A DNA stretch of 64,000 nt from Podospora pseudoanserina (taxonomy: Eukaryota > Ascomycota > Sordariomycetes > Sordariales > Podosporaceae). The first letter of the stretch is position 1. Every line of letters begins with the position of its first letter. The stretch covers positions 4,774,001-4,838,000 of the forward strand of contig NC_085921.1 in the NCBI RefSeq assembly GCF_035222485.1, given 5' to 3'. Positions 20,967-33,000 of this stretch are shown in pieces. A model generated the notes under the pieces. It saw only the letters and a program-made list of their open reading frames with translations, had not been told where the DNA came from and did no database searches. Position numbers and translations under genes: made by a program.

Positions 20967-22052
20967 CTAGTTGGCAATGATGGCAGCACTGGGCACAAAA
21001 CCGGCCTCCTTCAATGTCAACCCAAAGTCCACGCCAGCCTCGAATGTCTTCCGTGGGAAGTTGATCTGGAAGCTCTGCACAGGAACACCAGTCTCCTCCT
21101 CCACATCGTGAGCCACCTCGAACAAAGTCGTTTCGCTTGGGTAGGTCTTCATCAAGTTGCCCTTCTGCTTGGTCTGAATCCTGAGACGAGCAGTGGCGGC
21201 GGACGAGCCTGAAGCAGAACTACCTCCCAGAGCAGACAATGGGGCGGCGGGAGCCACAACCGGGGCTTGTGGTGCTCTACCCTCGCGGAGAGCCTTGGCC
21301 TCCTCCTCCTTGCGCTTTCTCTCTGCCTTGTCGGCCTCGATCTTTGCCTTGATGCGCTTCTTGGCTTCGGCATCGGCAATCTTCTCTTGCTTCTTCCTCT
21401 CGGCCTCCTTGATTCTCTCCTTGCGCTGAAGCTCCTCCTTGAGCTCTTGGGAATCCTTGGTGGCCTTCATACGAATCTGCTCATTGCGCTTGGCGGTTTC
21501 CTTCTCGGCCTCAGACTGGACGGCTCTCTTCGCGGCGAGCTTCTGTCGAAGCTCTTCTAGTCTAGCTTTCTTTTCCTCTTCTGTCAACGGGGCAATCTCG
21601 TCAGTGGACTCGGAGAAGTCTTGGTGGTCTCTTGGGTGAGGTTAGCCATGTGAACTAAATGAGAAGCTGGTAAGATTGGATACGAACGTCTTGGTAGCGT
21701 GAAAGGTGGCTTGGTCGTGGTTGCGGAACTTCTTGCCACATTCGTTGCAAACCAAGGATTTTGCGGTCTCGCCAGAAGGGATGTTGGCACCAGTCGTATC
21801 TTCATCTTCGTCCTCAGCTGAGGCCTGGTTCTGAGCCTGGAGCTCTTCCAAGGACTTATCCTGGTTTGCCTCTAGCCAATCAAGGGCTTGTTGCACTGCG
21901 TTGAGTGTTAGAACAGGGGCTGAAAATGAGTGGCATGACAAGATGTGTCCGTGACGGTGATGCTTACAGTTTCCAGTCTTCTTGGCGGCGATTTCCGCAC
22001 GAGCCTGCTCAAAGCCCATGGAGAGCAGCACATCAAGATCGGCAGTCGTCAT
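20967..22052 (-). CDS. UBA-UBX domain protein with C2H2-like finger (SAKS1/UBXN1-like)
   Basis: Three exons on the minus strand, 22052-21968, 21895-21688 and 21630-20967, give 318 aa. Residues 1-45 form a UBA domain (LLSMGFEQARAEIAAKKTGN, then LQQALDWLE), which binds ubiquitin. A single finger follows, C78-x2-C81-x12-H94-x5-H100 (CNECGKKFRNH...). A long charged coiled coil covers about 110-200. A C-terminal UBX domain covers about 235-318 (RLRIQTKQKGNLMKTYPS and the FPRKTF loop) and recruits Cdc48/p97. UBXN1-type proteins link ubiquitylated substrates to Cdc48. The second intron uses a weak donor (AC|GTTCGT) but has a ctaac branch point, and the splice restores the second zinc-ligand histidine (TDH), which supports the model. 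Confidence 0.9.
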
Positions 22053-23153
22053 ATCGAATGAGAGTGTTGCTTCTGTTTTAATTGATGATTGGCAATGGTG
22101 GTGGTGAAAGTGAAAGTTGATGCCAAGATCAAGGGCAGGTGGTGGTGTTGAGGAGTTGTTGGTTGTCGAGTGGGGGAATACCCAACACGAAATCAAGCTA
22201 AATTTTATAAGACGAAAAGGCTGAACAACGTTCAACTGTTCAAAACCTGTGCGCCACAATGGAACCGGTGTTAGCTTTTACGCAGGGACCTGGCTTTGAA
22301 CTGCTCAAAAGCAAGCTGATATTCAAACGATTCGGTTGTTAGCAGTCAGCCTCAACCTTGAGCTTAGGATGATAGCCTGGGCTGTAGGTTGAAAGGGTGC
22401 ACGTCATCACAGGAGGCCAACCAGTAGAAACAGTGGGGGCGCGGCATGTGATAGCACCCATCGTTTTATACACTCCAGATACGTCGGCAACTCTCTCTTC
22501 TCGAAATAGGTTGGATATCACAGATACTGCTGGCAAGCCATATGTACTCGGTAACTTGTACTTTTACTCTACTGCATGTCGACTTGATGTCCTGAACTCT
22601 GGCAGTGGTTGAATTAGTAATGTTGGCCCCAGTGTTCTCAGGTAGCAACCCAATTGGAGCCCAAGAACAGCTGTCTTGGTGGCAGCCCAGCCCAAACCCT
22701 CCCACCTGGGAAAGTCACTGACACGCTGGACCATCAGCACGGGCCCACGAACCCGGATCGCCCTAGGCTCGAATCAGAAGGGGTCGAAACCTGGCCAAGA
22801 AGCAACTTTGCCGTCACTGTGCTGTGCTGCGCTCTGCTCGGAATGTCGTAAGACACCTCATATCTCAAGCTCTAACCAACAGGCCTTCTCATCGCAACAA
22901 CTCTCCGTCGCTCTCCCATCTCTTCCACCGTCCGCCTTCTCTGGTAGATTCTTCGCGCCCGAATCCTGACGAAAACCTTGTCGTCGCACGATATCAACAC
23001 ACCGAGCGTCCCCTTTGGTGCACGAACATTGAAAATCCCCCAAATTCGCTGCGCGATTCCGTCACCTCGGCTCCACCAAAACGGTCGCAGCAAACATCCA
23101 CAAACATCTAAACGTTCTTTTGAGGACGCCCGAGACCTTGCTATACCGTCATC
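22053..23153. promoter_or_regulatory. Divergent intergenic region, UBX/SCS2
   Basis: This 1.1-kb region lies between the minus-strand UBX gene and the plus-strand VAP gene. The right part (22860-23150) is a pyrimidine-rich leader. No coding sequence is supported. Confidence 0.4.
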
Positions 23154-24448
23154 ATGTCCGTCGAGATTGAACCCTTTGAGCTCGGCTTCCGCAGTACGTT
23201 GTGTCCTCCAGATCGCCAACATCCACAGAGACATTCGAAGGACCATATCTGACCGAGCTAGGGCCATTTACTATCGAGGTCGCGCAGATCCTCAAGATCA
23301 AGAACACCAACAAAGAGCCAATTGCTTTCAAGGTATATCAAGATGTTTTTCAAGTTGTGTCTCACTTTTCAAGTGGCTAACAGGATCCTCCTGTTTGTAG
23401 GTTAAAACGACAGCCCCTAAGCAGTACGTCTCGAGACTTCGCGATTCTCCACAATAATTACATTGGCCTACAAGAGTGGTGTTGCTAACTGCCACAGGTA
23501 CTGTGTTCGACCAAACTCTGGTCGTGTTGAGCCCGGCCATGAAGTCGAAGTTTCAGGTAGGCACATCGTGGACATGTTTGGAAAGTTAGGGCGGGTGGCT
23601 GACATACACGTAGTCCTCCTGCAGGCCATGAAGCAGGAGCCTCCTGCCGACGCCAAGTGCCGTGACAAGTTCCTCGTCCAGTCCGTTACCATCACCGGCG
23701 ACAAGGACTTCACCAATGTTCAGCAGATTGTGGGTCACTCTTCACAGCCGGCGGTGAGAAAAACAATACCATACTGACCAGTTATTCTTGTAGTGGGACG
23801 GTGTGCCAAAGTCGGCAATCCAAGAGAGGAAGATCCGAGTCTCTTGGCTCGCCGCCAACGACGACGGAAACGCGGAACCTGCGGTGTCGACTCCTCCCCG
23901 TCGCTCACTTGCTAATGTATGTTATCCCACTTGGTTTCTCCGTGGCGGGGGAGGGGGTAAATGGGTGTAAAAATTCGCATCCCATCCCCGCGATCCCCTC
24001 GTCACATGGGCGACTAGCGCTAACCACAACTGTATAGGGCCATGAGGATACCCCTAATGCCGCCCCTCCAGCCTACTCTTCCCCGCACGATGAATCCACC
24101 ATTCTCGATAACGCCTCTTCAGGCCAACCCGAGCAGGAGTCCAGGGAGGAGACTGGGTCAACTGTCGCCGAATCCGCCGTGGCCGCCGTCAAGACCACAG
24201 CCGTCGAGACCTACGAAGAGATCAAGGCGAAGCTCGCTCAGGCGGAGGCTACGATTGCCCAGCTAAAGAACGACGCAGCAAGTGGACTCAGACAAAGGAA
24301 GGCAGCCGTAACCTCCGAGGCAGACAACAGCAAGCCTTCCCAGCCCGAGCTCGCCCAGGCGACGAGACAAGGTACCGAGGGTGTGTCCGTTAAGGTCGTG
24401 GCCATCCTGTGCTTTGTTAGTTTCATGTTGGCGTACTTTTTCTTTTAG
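23154..24448 (+). CDS. SCS2: VAP homologue, ER membrane tether (Scs2-like MSP-domain protein)
   Basis: Seven exons: 23154-23193, 23262-23332, 23401-23423, 23498-23556, 23614-23729, 23794-23916 and 24038-24448. They give 280 aa. The N-terminal major sperm protein domain spans about 1-125 and includes the conserved KTTAPKQYCVRPNSGRVEPG strand region, which binds FFAT motifs of lipid-transfer proteins. A Ser/Thr/Glu-rich linker and a short coiled coil (YEEIKAKLAQAEATIAQLKN) follow. The protein ends in a hydrophobic anchor (VVAILCFVSFMLAYFFF) with no lumenal tail, so it is tail-anchored in the ER. It should organise ER-plasma membrane contacts and phospholipid regulation. Exon 3 is only 23 bp, flanked by introns of 68 and 74 bp. 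All joins keep the frame and reproduce the family motif. Confidence 0.95.
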
Positions 24449-24697
24449 AGGGTATACAGCCCGTCTGGAAAGCGTGGGCCAAAAGGTGACGGTGTTGTTG
24501 GTTTTCTTGCTACATTGAGGCGCGGCGTCGGATCACAAATAATCACCACCTATCTTCACAACCCCGCCCCCATACCCATCATTAGTTCCCCCATACCCCA
24601 TACCCTCATACCCCCACACGGAGCTCTCTTTTGTTGTTTTACTGTTTTGTCATTTATGGGTAGACGTATGGTATACGTTGTTATGTCTATGTCTCTC

Positions 24698-24759
<62 letters not shown>

Positions 24760-25216
24760 TGTCCAGTGTCGTTTGTTTGTCTCTGTGATTGGACGACAAG
24801 TTCATAGCAAAATACCACTGACTTTCTGATAGTTGTTTTTTCTCGTAGCGGCATGATGAGAGCGAGGATAGTATTATTGCAATTAGCTAGCAAGGATGTT
24901 GTTGCCTGGGAATATGAAATCAATCGGTTACACCTGTTTGCTCTGATATTGGTGTGTGTATCATAACGTGTTCGGGGATTACATTCAGGGGCTGGGAAGG
25001 GCTTTGTGCGCAGATTGACAGCTATTGTTATTATTACCTTTGCTACGCTAGCAGTGCGCCAACATGTGTATCGATAGAGGAGTGAATGCAAACGGCTAAG
25101 CATAGGCTTTATACTGTATTTTCTTTTCCTAACCATAGAGCTTGTGCCACAAATACAGAATTGTTAAGGGAGATCAAAGGTACGTCTCCCGGAAGCCACC
25201 ATGCCCACCTGTTACC
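24449..25216. other. Convergent 3' region with dinucleotide repeat
   Basis: This region lies between the Scs2 and aldo-keto reductase stops. It contains a compound microsatellite (listed separately) and is otherwise featureless. Short frames crossing the repeat translate to SL or RE runs and are not genes. Confidence 0.55.
24702..24762. repeat. Compound (TC)n-(TG)n microsatellite
   Basis: About twenty TC units run from 24702 to 24741, followed at once by about ten TG units to 24762. It is probably within or just after the 3' UTR of the VAP gene. Length is likely variable between strains. Confidence 0.97.
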
Positions 25217-26379
25217 CTAGAACCTCATCACCACCGCTGGCGGCTTGTTCCCCAAAATCTCATCAATCTCCCCCATCACCTCCTCCGTCAGCAACTTGTA
25301 CACCCTCAACGCCTCCACATTCTCATACACCTGTTCCGGCGAGCTCGCTCCTGTTATGGCGCTACTAACATGCTTGTTAGCCAGCACCCACGCCAACGCC
25401 AGCACGCTCTGCTTCACGCCCAACCGCTCGGCGATTGGTTCGAGCTTGGAGACCGTGTCAACCATTTCCTGAAACTCTTCCTTGCCCGTGCGCTTCCAGA
25501 AGCCGGAGATGAACTCGAGCTGGGTTTGGGCGAAGCGGGAGTCGGGCGGGATGCCGGATTTGTATTTTCCTGAGAGGATCCCCTGCCGCAAAGGGGAGAA
25601 GACGGTCAGGCCTAGGGATGGGGGAGTGCGGAGGAGGTGGGTGAGGGTGGATTCGACGCGGAGGCGCTCGAGCATGTTGTACCGGGGCTGTTCTGTTACC
25701 TTGTTAGTGAGAGGAGACATAGGGGTAGGGAGAAAAAAAAAGGGGGAAGGGGGGTACCCATTAATGGACCGATGAGGTTGAGTTTATCTGCGTAGTGGCG
25801 TGCTTCGGCTATTTCGTCTGCGTCCCATTCGCTGGTGCCCCAGTAGAGGGCCTTGCCTATGTCGATTAGATGGTTGAAGGCTCGGACTGTTTCTTCCATG
25901 GGGGTATTTCTGTCTGGTCTGTGGGCGTAGATCAAGTCGACATAGTCGAGTTGGAGGCGTTCGAGGGATTGGTTCATGCCTTCGATGATGTGCTTTCGGG
26001 AGAGCCCGATGTTGTTTACTGGTCTGCTGCTGAAGGCTGAGCCCCAATAGATCTTTCTTTCCGTTAGTAGGGTTCAGGCATGGGGGTTGGTGTAAAAGGA
26101 GTGTACCTTGGTAGAGATGACGAGATCGTTTCTTTGCCAGCCAAACTTCCTGATGGCCTCGCCCATGACCTTTTCGGACTCACCCTTCGCGTACACCTCG
26201 GCACAGTCAAAGAAGTTGACACCGACGTCGTAGGCGGCTTTCATGCAGGCGAAGGTGCCTTCTCTGTCTACATGACCGCCGTATGTCAGCCAGCCGCCGA
26301 GGGAGATGGCAGAAACTTGGAGACCGGAGCGGCCCAAGAAGCGGTATTCCATCTCGGGGAGATCAGTAGGCGGTGACAT
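25217..26379 (-). CDS. Aldo-keto reductase (potassium-channel beta-subunit-like, AKR6/YakC type)
   Basis: Three exons on the minus strand, 26379-26107, 26052-25758 and 25692-25217, give 347 aa. The TIM-barrel NADPH-dependent reductase family is shown by the start YRFLGRSGLQVSAISLGGW, the catalytic Asp-Tyr pair in FFDCAEVYAKGESE, the lysine in VISTK and the histidine in IYAHRPDRNTPMEET. C-terminal cofactor-binding residues lie around ITGASSPEQVYENVEAL. The Q-Y/P-R-YN-like segment EQPRYNMLER and the overall order match Kv-beta-type AKRs rather than xylose reductases. It should reduce aldehydes or ketones; the physiological substrate cannot be read from sequence. The stop lies 768 bp from the convergent VAP gene, and the start faces the sphingolipid desaturase gene. 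Confidence 0.92.
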
Positions 26380-27540
26380 ATTGAAAAGGCGATCGGAGAA
26401 ACTAATGGGTAGAATTGGGTCTGGCTTTAGAAGAGAGGGAAGAGAGATGACCGAGAGACACTGCCCTTTAATAGTTCACCACTTGCTGAACCCGGAGCAC
26501 GGCATAACATAGTGTACGAAATAGCAGGCCGCCGTCTGAGCAAACGGTACGGCAAGCTCCCGCGATGCAGATCCGGTATGAGAAGGTCGTGGTAGGTAAC
26601 AGACAGGGGTTTGTATCAACCCCCACTGTTACCCCTCTTCTATGGTGTTTCCTGGTTCGTGAAAGATAGGACGAGGCTCGAGAGCGTACCACAGGAAGGA
26701 TATTGTGGTGTCTTGTTTGGTTGGCCATAGCTCCAGCACCATGATGATATGTGCAACCAAGACACAAGACGCCTTCCACTTGGAAGGCTGAAGGCAGGAT
26801 GCGAGTCCGCGGCCAATTCAACCCTTGAAGTTGTCACTTCGTAATCAGCTCCTAACCTGCGATGACAGGACTTCCAACCGAATGGGCTTTGCTGATGGCG
26901 TCATTGCAACTAAGGTGTTGTAAGAGATTTCTAGGTCATGCGTTCAAGTCTATTGCTGAATATCTACACTGGGTGGTTAGATATGGGTACACCGACCAAT
27001 TGGGCAATATCACCTACACCCATCAGTCTTCATTGTTGACACTGCCCTTGGGCTTGCCAATTGCCTATCCCAATGATTGTTGGTTCTCTAGTTGGCTGCC
27101 CGTGTTGGTCAAGAAGAAATGTCGAAAAGGACAAGAAGATCTGGTTAACATCTCATAAACCCTCAAAAACAAAAACAATCCTGTCCAACACACCACTTTT
27201 CAACGCCCAGTTCGGATGGACAGCCCACTTTCACAGGCACAGGCGAGCTTCTGGAACGATAACCCCTTTTTCGATCTTGGAGATCTTTGAAGCACGGGCC
27301 ACTGGCCCCTCCTGGTTGGCTCCAGCAGATCAGATACCCCACAATTGAGGGACCTGAGCCCCTGCCCGCCACCGCCAACTGTTGAAATTGGACGGAGGAA
27401 CCCAAGCGAGCAACCTCAAGGGTTCACAACTACCGACCCTGCGCCAACCTTTTTTTGTTGATTGTCTTTTCCGTCAAGCTGGTCTTGGGGCTTCACTCGT
27501 TTCTTCTCGACGTTGACAGTACGCATTCGGATTTCCCATC
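26380..27540. promoter_or_regulatory. Divergent intergenic region, aldo-keto reductase/desaturase
   Basis: This 1.16-kb region is shared by the two divergent genes. Short frames on both strands look random. A TTTTTTTG run and a CT-rich leader lie just upstream of 27541. Confidence 0.4.
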
Positions 27541-28780
27541 ATGGCTTCCACAACGATTACGAGCAACGGCACGACCAAGAGAAAGGCTGCCAATGGCATC
27601 AGCAACGGCCACGCCAACGGCGCGACGGCGCCCACCAAGAACACGGACGACCAGAAGGAACATGACTTTTTCTGGACTTATACTGAAGAGCCACACCGGA
27701 CACGGAGGTTGGCCATCATCAAGGCGCACCCTGAGGTATGTTTGAGCACAGTGTCTGCGTTAAGGAAGCATCAATCGCTAACCATTGTCCTGTTAGGTCT
27801 TAAAACTATGTGGTGCCGAACCATTAACGAAATATGTCGTCGCCGGCGTCGTTGCCCTCCAGATCCTTTGCGCCCACCTCCTCCGAGACACGCCCTTCTG
27901 GTCCCTGAAGTTCTGGGCGGTCGCCTACATCATTGGCGCCACCTCGAACCAGAATCTCTTCCTGGCCATCCATGAGATCTCCCACAACCTCGCTTTCAGG
28001 TCGCCCCTGGCCAACCGCCTCTTTGCCATCTTCGCCAACCTTCCTATCGGGTTGCCCTACAGTGCTTCGTTCAGGCCTTACCACCTGACACATCACAAGT
28101 CCCTCGGAGTTGATGGCCTCGATACCGATCTGCCTACCGCTCTTGAAGCCGTCTTCCTCGACTCGATCCTCGGCAAGGCCTTCTTCTGCACCTTCCAGAT
28201 CCTATTCTACGCCCTCCGCCCGATGGCCGTTTACCGTGTCCCCTTCACCTGGGTCCACTGGCTCAACGTTGCCGTTCAGCTGTCCTTCGACTACTCCCTC
28301 ATTGCCTTGCTCCCGAACTACTTCTCGGTCAACTCGGTCCTGTACCTGATCCTGTCTTCCTTCCTGGCTGGCAGTCTCCACCCAACAGCAGGGCACTTCA
28401 TCGCCGAACACTACGTGTATGAGCACATTTCGGACGAAGCCAGAGACCCCGAGAACAAGATCCCTCTTCCTGAGACCTACAGCTACTACGGCATCTTGAA
28501 CTTTTTCACTTACAATGTCGGTCTGCACAATGAGCACCACGACTTCCCTGCGATCCCCTGGACTAGACTGCCCAAGTTGAACAAGATTGCCAAGGAGTTT
28601 TATGATCCCCTGCCTACACACGAGAGCTGGGTGTATGTGCTCTGGCAGTTCATCTTTGATGACAAGATTGGGATGACGAGCCGTGTCAAGAGAAAGCAGG
28701 GAGGGAGAGTTGTGGGTGGTGGAAATGTTGCTGCAAAGGCCAAGGTGGCGGATTGGACAGCTGATGAGATTGAGGCTTGA
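27541..28780 (+). CDS. DES1: Sphingolipid delta(4)-desaturase (DES1-like)
   Basis: Two exons, 27541-27735 and 27797-28780, give 392 aa. The protein carries an N-terminal lipid desaturase domain and several membrane segments (for example YVVAGVVALQILCAHLL). Three histidine boxes bind the di-iron centre: HEISH at 124-128, HLTHH at 161-165 and HNEHH at about 309-313. The conserved DFFWTYTEEPHRTRR start is typical of dihydroceramide delta-4 desaturases, which introduce the 4,5-trans double bond of the sphingoid base in the ER. A fungal-specific Asn/Gly/Thr-rich leader precedes it (about 40 aa). In many filamentous fungi this enzyme feeds glucosylceramide synthesis. The single intron falls after HPE|VLKLCG and has GTATGT/TTAG ends. 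Confidence 0.95.
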
Positions 28781-29088
28781 TTTTGTTTTTGAATGGTTAA
28801 TAATGTGTTTCGGGAGACATCTGTTTGCTCACTGGGTTATGAGTAAGTCTGGAGTTGAAACGAAACCAAAAAATGGGGTTTGATACGAACGAACCTAGAC
28901 TAGACGGACGGGGCAAGAGCATTGGTGCATTGTACAATGGCATTGCTTATGAGGTGCGTTTAATTTTTGGGCTGATAGGTTATTGTAATGGGTGAGTAAG
29001 TATATATTTGAGAATTTATGAGCATTATTTTATCTAGGTGGTCTAATATTTGAAAACAGCAAACTGGAAACAAAAGCAATAAACGTCT
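28781..29088. other. Convergent 3' intergenic region
   Basis: These 308 bp lie between the desaturase stop and the N-acetyltransferase stop. The region is AT-rich, and nothing else is visible. Confidence 0.5.
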
Positions 29089-30090
29089 TTATTCACCCTT
29101 CAACTCCGAGGCCCACCCCCGTATCGCCCCCTTTTCCTCCTCTGTCAAGTTTATCCCAAACACCTCTTTCAACACCTCAGTCCTCTCCTCCTCGGTCCTA
29201 CAAACCTTGACCAACTCTGTCCTCCCTCCCAAATTCTGCTTCACCTCCCCCTGAACCATCATCACCTTTCCCTTTATCTTCTGTTCTCCCTCCTCCCCTC
29301 CTCTCAGAAACCGAATCACTAGCACCGTATACGTCTGATGATTCCTCTCGCACTCGCTCAAATAAACATTCAGGTTCTCAAAATCCAACTCGGTAAACTC
29401 GTGCTCTGGCACAAAGGCGTAGTAGCTGTTCCAGGGCTTTTCAGGCGAGTTTCGGTACTCGTAGATCCAGTGCTTGAGCGCGCCCTTGGACTCGTCACGG
29501 AAGCGCTGGTCGGGGAGCCAGTCGCGGGTGTAACGGATTTGCTGGGTGCCGATGGTGTTGTGGTGGATGAGGTGTTCGGTTAGGGGCAGGGGGAAGGTTG
29601 GGCCGTCGCCGCCGAAGCCCGCGTCTAGGATGTATTGTTGGGCGGGGTTGGTGTTGGGGAGGGTGAGGATGTTGACTAGGTGGACGTAGCCGTTGTAGGG
29701 GCCTTGGGGGGTGCCGTTTGTGCGGTTGCGGTTGCGGACGCCGGAGTAGTGAATCAAGGAGAAGCCGAGGGCGCGGAGGATGTGAGAGAAGAAGATGGAG
29801 AGTTCCATGCAGTAGCCTCCTCTGCCGCGCCTTGGGGAGGTGACAAGTTTGGTGAAGAGGTGTTGGGGGTCGAGGAGGATGCGGTGGAAGGGGTTGTAGT
29901 GGATGGAGAGGTTCTCGTAGGGGAAGGAGGTGATTTGGGCTTGGAAGATGGTGGTGAGGTAGTCTAGGTCGAGGACGGGGTGGGAGGAAGGGTGGTATGA
30001 CTCATCGAGACCGACGTAGGAGAGATACTGAGAGACCTGGGAGAGGGTGTAGGCTGAGCCGTTGGGTTTGAAGTTGTCGTGGTCGGCCAT
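29089..30090 (-). CDS. Arylamine N-acetyltransferase (NAT)
   Basis: An intronless 333-aa gene. The catalytic triad is complete: Cys94 in RGRGGYCMELS, His137 in NGYVHLVNIL and Asp156 in LDAGFGGDG. The N-terminal helical bundle motif SFPYENLSIHYN is also typical. The enzyme transfers an acyl group from CoA to aromatic amines. In cereal-associated Fusarium a NAT uses malonyl-CoA to detoxify 2-aminophenol from benzoxazinoids; whether this one does is not visible. Its donor could be acetyl-, propionyl- or malonyl-CoA. The start MADHDNFKP at 30090 follows GCC-ATG-G-like context. Lack of introns is usual for fungal NAT genes. Confidence 0.93.
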   Translation of the reverse strand: MADHDNFKPNGSAYTLSQVSQYLSYVGLDESYHPSSHPVLDLDYLTTIFQAQITSFPYENLSIHYNPFHRILLDPQHLFTKLVTSPRRGRGGYCMELSIFFSHILRALGFSLIHYSGVRNRNRTNGTPQGPYNGYVHLVNILTLPNTNPAQQYILDAGFGGDGPTFPLPLTEHLIHHNTIGTQQIRYTRDWLPDQRFRDESKGALKHWIYEYRNSPEKPWNSYYAFVPEHEFTELDFENLNVYLSECERNHQTYTVLVIRFLRGGEEGEQKIKGKVMMVQGEVKQNLGGRTELVKVCRTEEERTEVLKEVFGINLTEEEKGAIRGWASELKGE

Positions 30091-33000
30091 GGTGAGCGTT
30101 GGATCAATGAACCTCGATTTTTGCTACCGTCAAACACTCTCTTGATCCATCGATCTTGGTGTTTTGACCACTGATTAAGATTTTAGTTTCAGTCATATTA
30201 GCAAGTACTACTCCTTGTGACTCACCATCATAGGGTATCTCAACGTAAACCCGACAAGCCGGTCGTCGGCAGGGCGTGAAGGCGTCATCGCAACTAACAC
30301 CGTTCTAGAAATGATTCCGCCCAGCAATCATACAAGAGACGTTATAAGTATGTTTATTGATCTGATATTGCCAGAGCATACACTTGGATTTACTATACAG
30401 ACCCCTAACCCTGCTACAAACAGTGATTAAATCTTCCAATCACACGACACATCCCTCAGCCATTTTCTTACCGTATATGCTAGTTATGAGAGGGTTAAAC
30501 AACACTTGATGAATCATTGGGCTGTAAGTGATACTTTGTTTGCTGCCCGGCCCATATTTTCCAGCAGAAAGATGCTGCGTCTCGGCTGAAAAGACAATCT
30601 AGTAACCATGGTTTTGAGCATTTAGATGCTCGCCTTAAGATGTCCCTTGGTGTCTCAAGGGTGCCTCATACAACACAGTTCACGAGGTTATGTCAGCAGT
30701 CACCCCATCACTACAGGACTGACTTCTGCCTTGGAGCACACGTATCAATACTGAAACCCAAAGAGCAGCCAAGATTGATAAAAACCTCGCTCGAGATTCA
30801 TCCCCCACTATCTACTCAGACTGCCACCCCACGCGTGTGGCTGCTCAGACTCGTGGACGACCGTGATGGGCCAGCCAAACTTCGAGAGGCGCAATGCCCA
30901 GCCAGTGACAGCATCGGGTTCCTGCACAGATGACCGAAAGGTAATGTGAGCAGGATGACTCCGATGTTATGTCTGTGGCATGCAGTCTCTACAATCCCAA
31001 TATCTTCTATCTCCCCCTTCGATAATGGGTGACGCGGCAGCAAGTGTGAGAGTTTTTGGTACTGCAGCGATGCATAGTAAGCCATACAGAAAAACCCATT
31101 CGCTGGCTGCAACCCATCACGCGGTTTTCCTCACAAGGGGAGGATGGGTTAAGTTCGGGACGAGAGGACCCCTACCCAACCCACACGTCACCACGTGTCA
31201 TGCAGCCGTTGGTATAAGGACAAGACACTCAGACCTTCAAGACTACTGCGTATATGCTGGGTAGCGAAGCGGTATTTTTTCTTCATCTGTTCGTCGCATT
31301 GTCTTGCGCCGTTTTTTTGCTGATTTCCCAACCAGTCTCAGACAACCCGGGCCCCGGTATCGCATGATGAAGGAGTTCCGTCAGAGCGCCAGAAGGAAAA
31401 GTTTTCGTGATCACAGCCCACGCCGCACGCTCACACACCTGCCCCTGAGTTTGCTGACAGGGCTGGGTAGCTGGGTTCTCGGCAAACGGCTGTCCCTGGT
31501 GAGGCTAGCATTCGGCCCAGGCCGGTGCGGTATATTCTCATACTTTGTCCTGATGCATCCGAGAAGATATTGTGAGAGCACGCGGCAAGACGGAGGCAAA
31601 GACATGCCCGGTATAACTTCCCAGCTGCCTGTTTTCGTGGCACTCGAGATATCCGAGTGCCTGTCGTGCTCTCCTTGATCCAGCGGCGCGGCGTGATGGT
31701 TCGACAGACCAGGGCTGAGGGCTGCTTATCGTGGGTTTCACTGAACTGGCGAGAATTTGTAAAAGGACACCCACCCGGCTGAAAGGGCTATGGCGTGTTA
31801 CCAAAATGGACCAGAATGGCACCCGTCCACTTGGCCGTTTGTGAGAGGCTGAGCCGTTGCCCACCACTTCAATGCGGGGTTGATAGAGGAGTACTTGGCC
31901 CCATATAGGGCATGACGTCGTCGCCGACACCAGCCCTAGCAGCAGAGCAGATATTGTACACGATCTCGATCTGCGTAGAAACTTTTATCATTGTGAACTG
32001 CCATAGCCTGAGACCACGAGCTGAGCAGCAAGAGAGCCATACGATCACCAGGTCTACCTGCGCATGCCTCGAATGTTAGCGTTGCGCGACGGCTTTAAGG
32101 TTGCGGTCGATCGACGTCGCCAACAGCTTGTTCCTAGACTCGGCATCGGTTTTTGTCCATGATTTTCGGACCAGGGCCTTCGGATCGGATCGCTGGATTC
32201 AATCCTCCAGAGAGGCAGTTGATATATGTCTCGCGCTCTCACGAACGCTAATTGTTGATATGTTTGAGCTGAGAGTCATTGGGGAAAGTTGACAAAAAGT
32301 TACGGATACTGCCGCATCTTCCGGCCATCAATCAATGACAATGACAGATGCATGCAGATATCAAAAGCTGGCTCGGCAAATAAACAACAGACGAAAGCGA
32401 AAATGTTTTCGCCGAATTATGTCGTCACTAGGCAGGCCTTCTTCTTCCGATGGGAAACAGGAGGAGGAGGAGCCTTCAAGTACCGTCTTAACAGCACCTG
32501 CCTCCGAGGCTGGCACAAACTTTTTGGGGCGCGCCGCGCAGCCGGATTTGGTGGGGAAGAGAAATTCTGGAATCGGGAAAAGAGCGGGCCAAGACTTACC
32601 GAGAGACTTGCGATCTGACAGAGCTACAAGTGGAGACTTGACACGCCGCCTCTGTCCGTTGACCGTCAAAGGGATATCATCGTCACATGATGTACCAGAC
32701 CGCCCGGCCAGGTACCGTGACATCTCTCAGGGGTGAGCAGCATCGTGTGGTGGAAGGGAAACCGGGGCGTTTTCTCCCGCTGGGTTTTCAGAGTTGTTGG
32801 GTTGTGCTCGCTCCCACACTGCTGTGTTGTCGTGAATTGATATGGAGTACTTTTACTTTTGGATAGGTATGTTGCTTGTGTAATGTGCCGGACCAAGTCT
32901 CCGCCCCAACCTTCTGGTCGATTCTATGGTAAGAGTTTGATGACTGGGCTGGCGACGACGACGACAGGAGGGAGGGACGATTGGTAATGACGGCGGTGAG

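Noticed and set aside
24687-25136. Minus-strand frame of 149 codons across the microsatellite
   Set aside because: Its apparent protein ends in RE repeats from the dinucleotide tract and has no domain.
26930-26980. tRNA-like B box (gcgttcaagtct)
   Set aside because: There is no matching A box at the right distance and no cloverleaf could be drawn.
31304-31930. Overlapping plus- and minus-strand frames of 124 and 130 codons
   Set aside because: They contradict each other on opposite strands and show no protein-like pattern.
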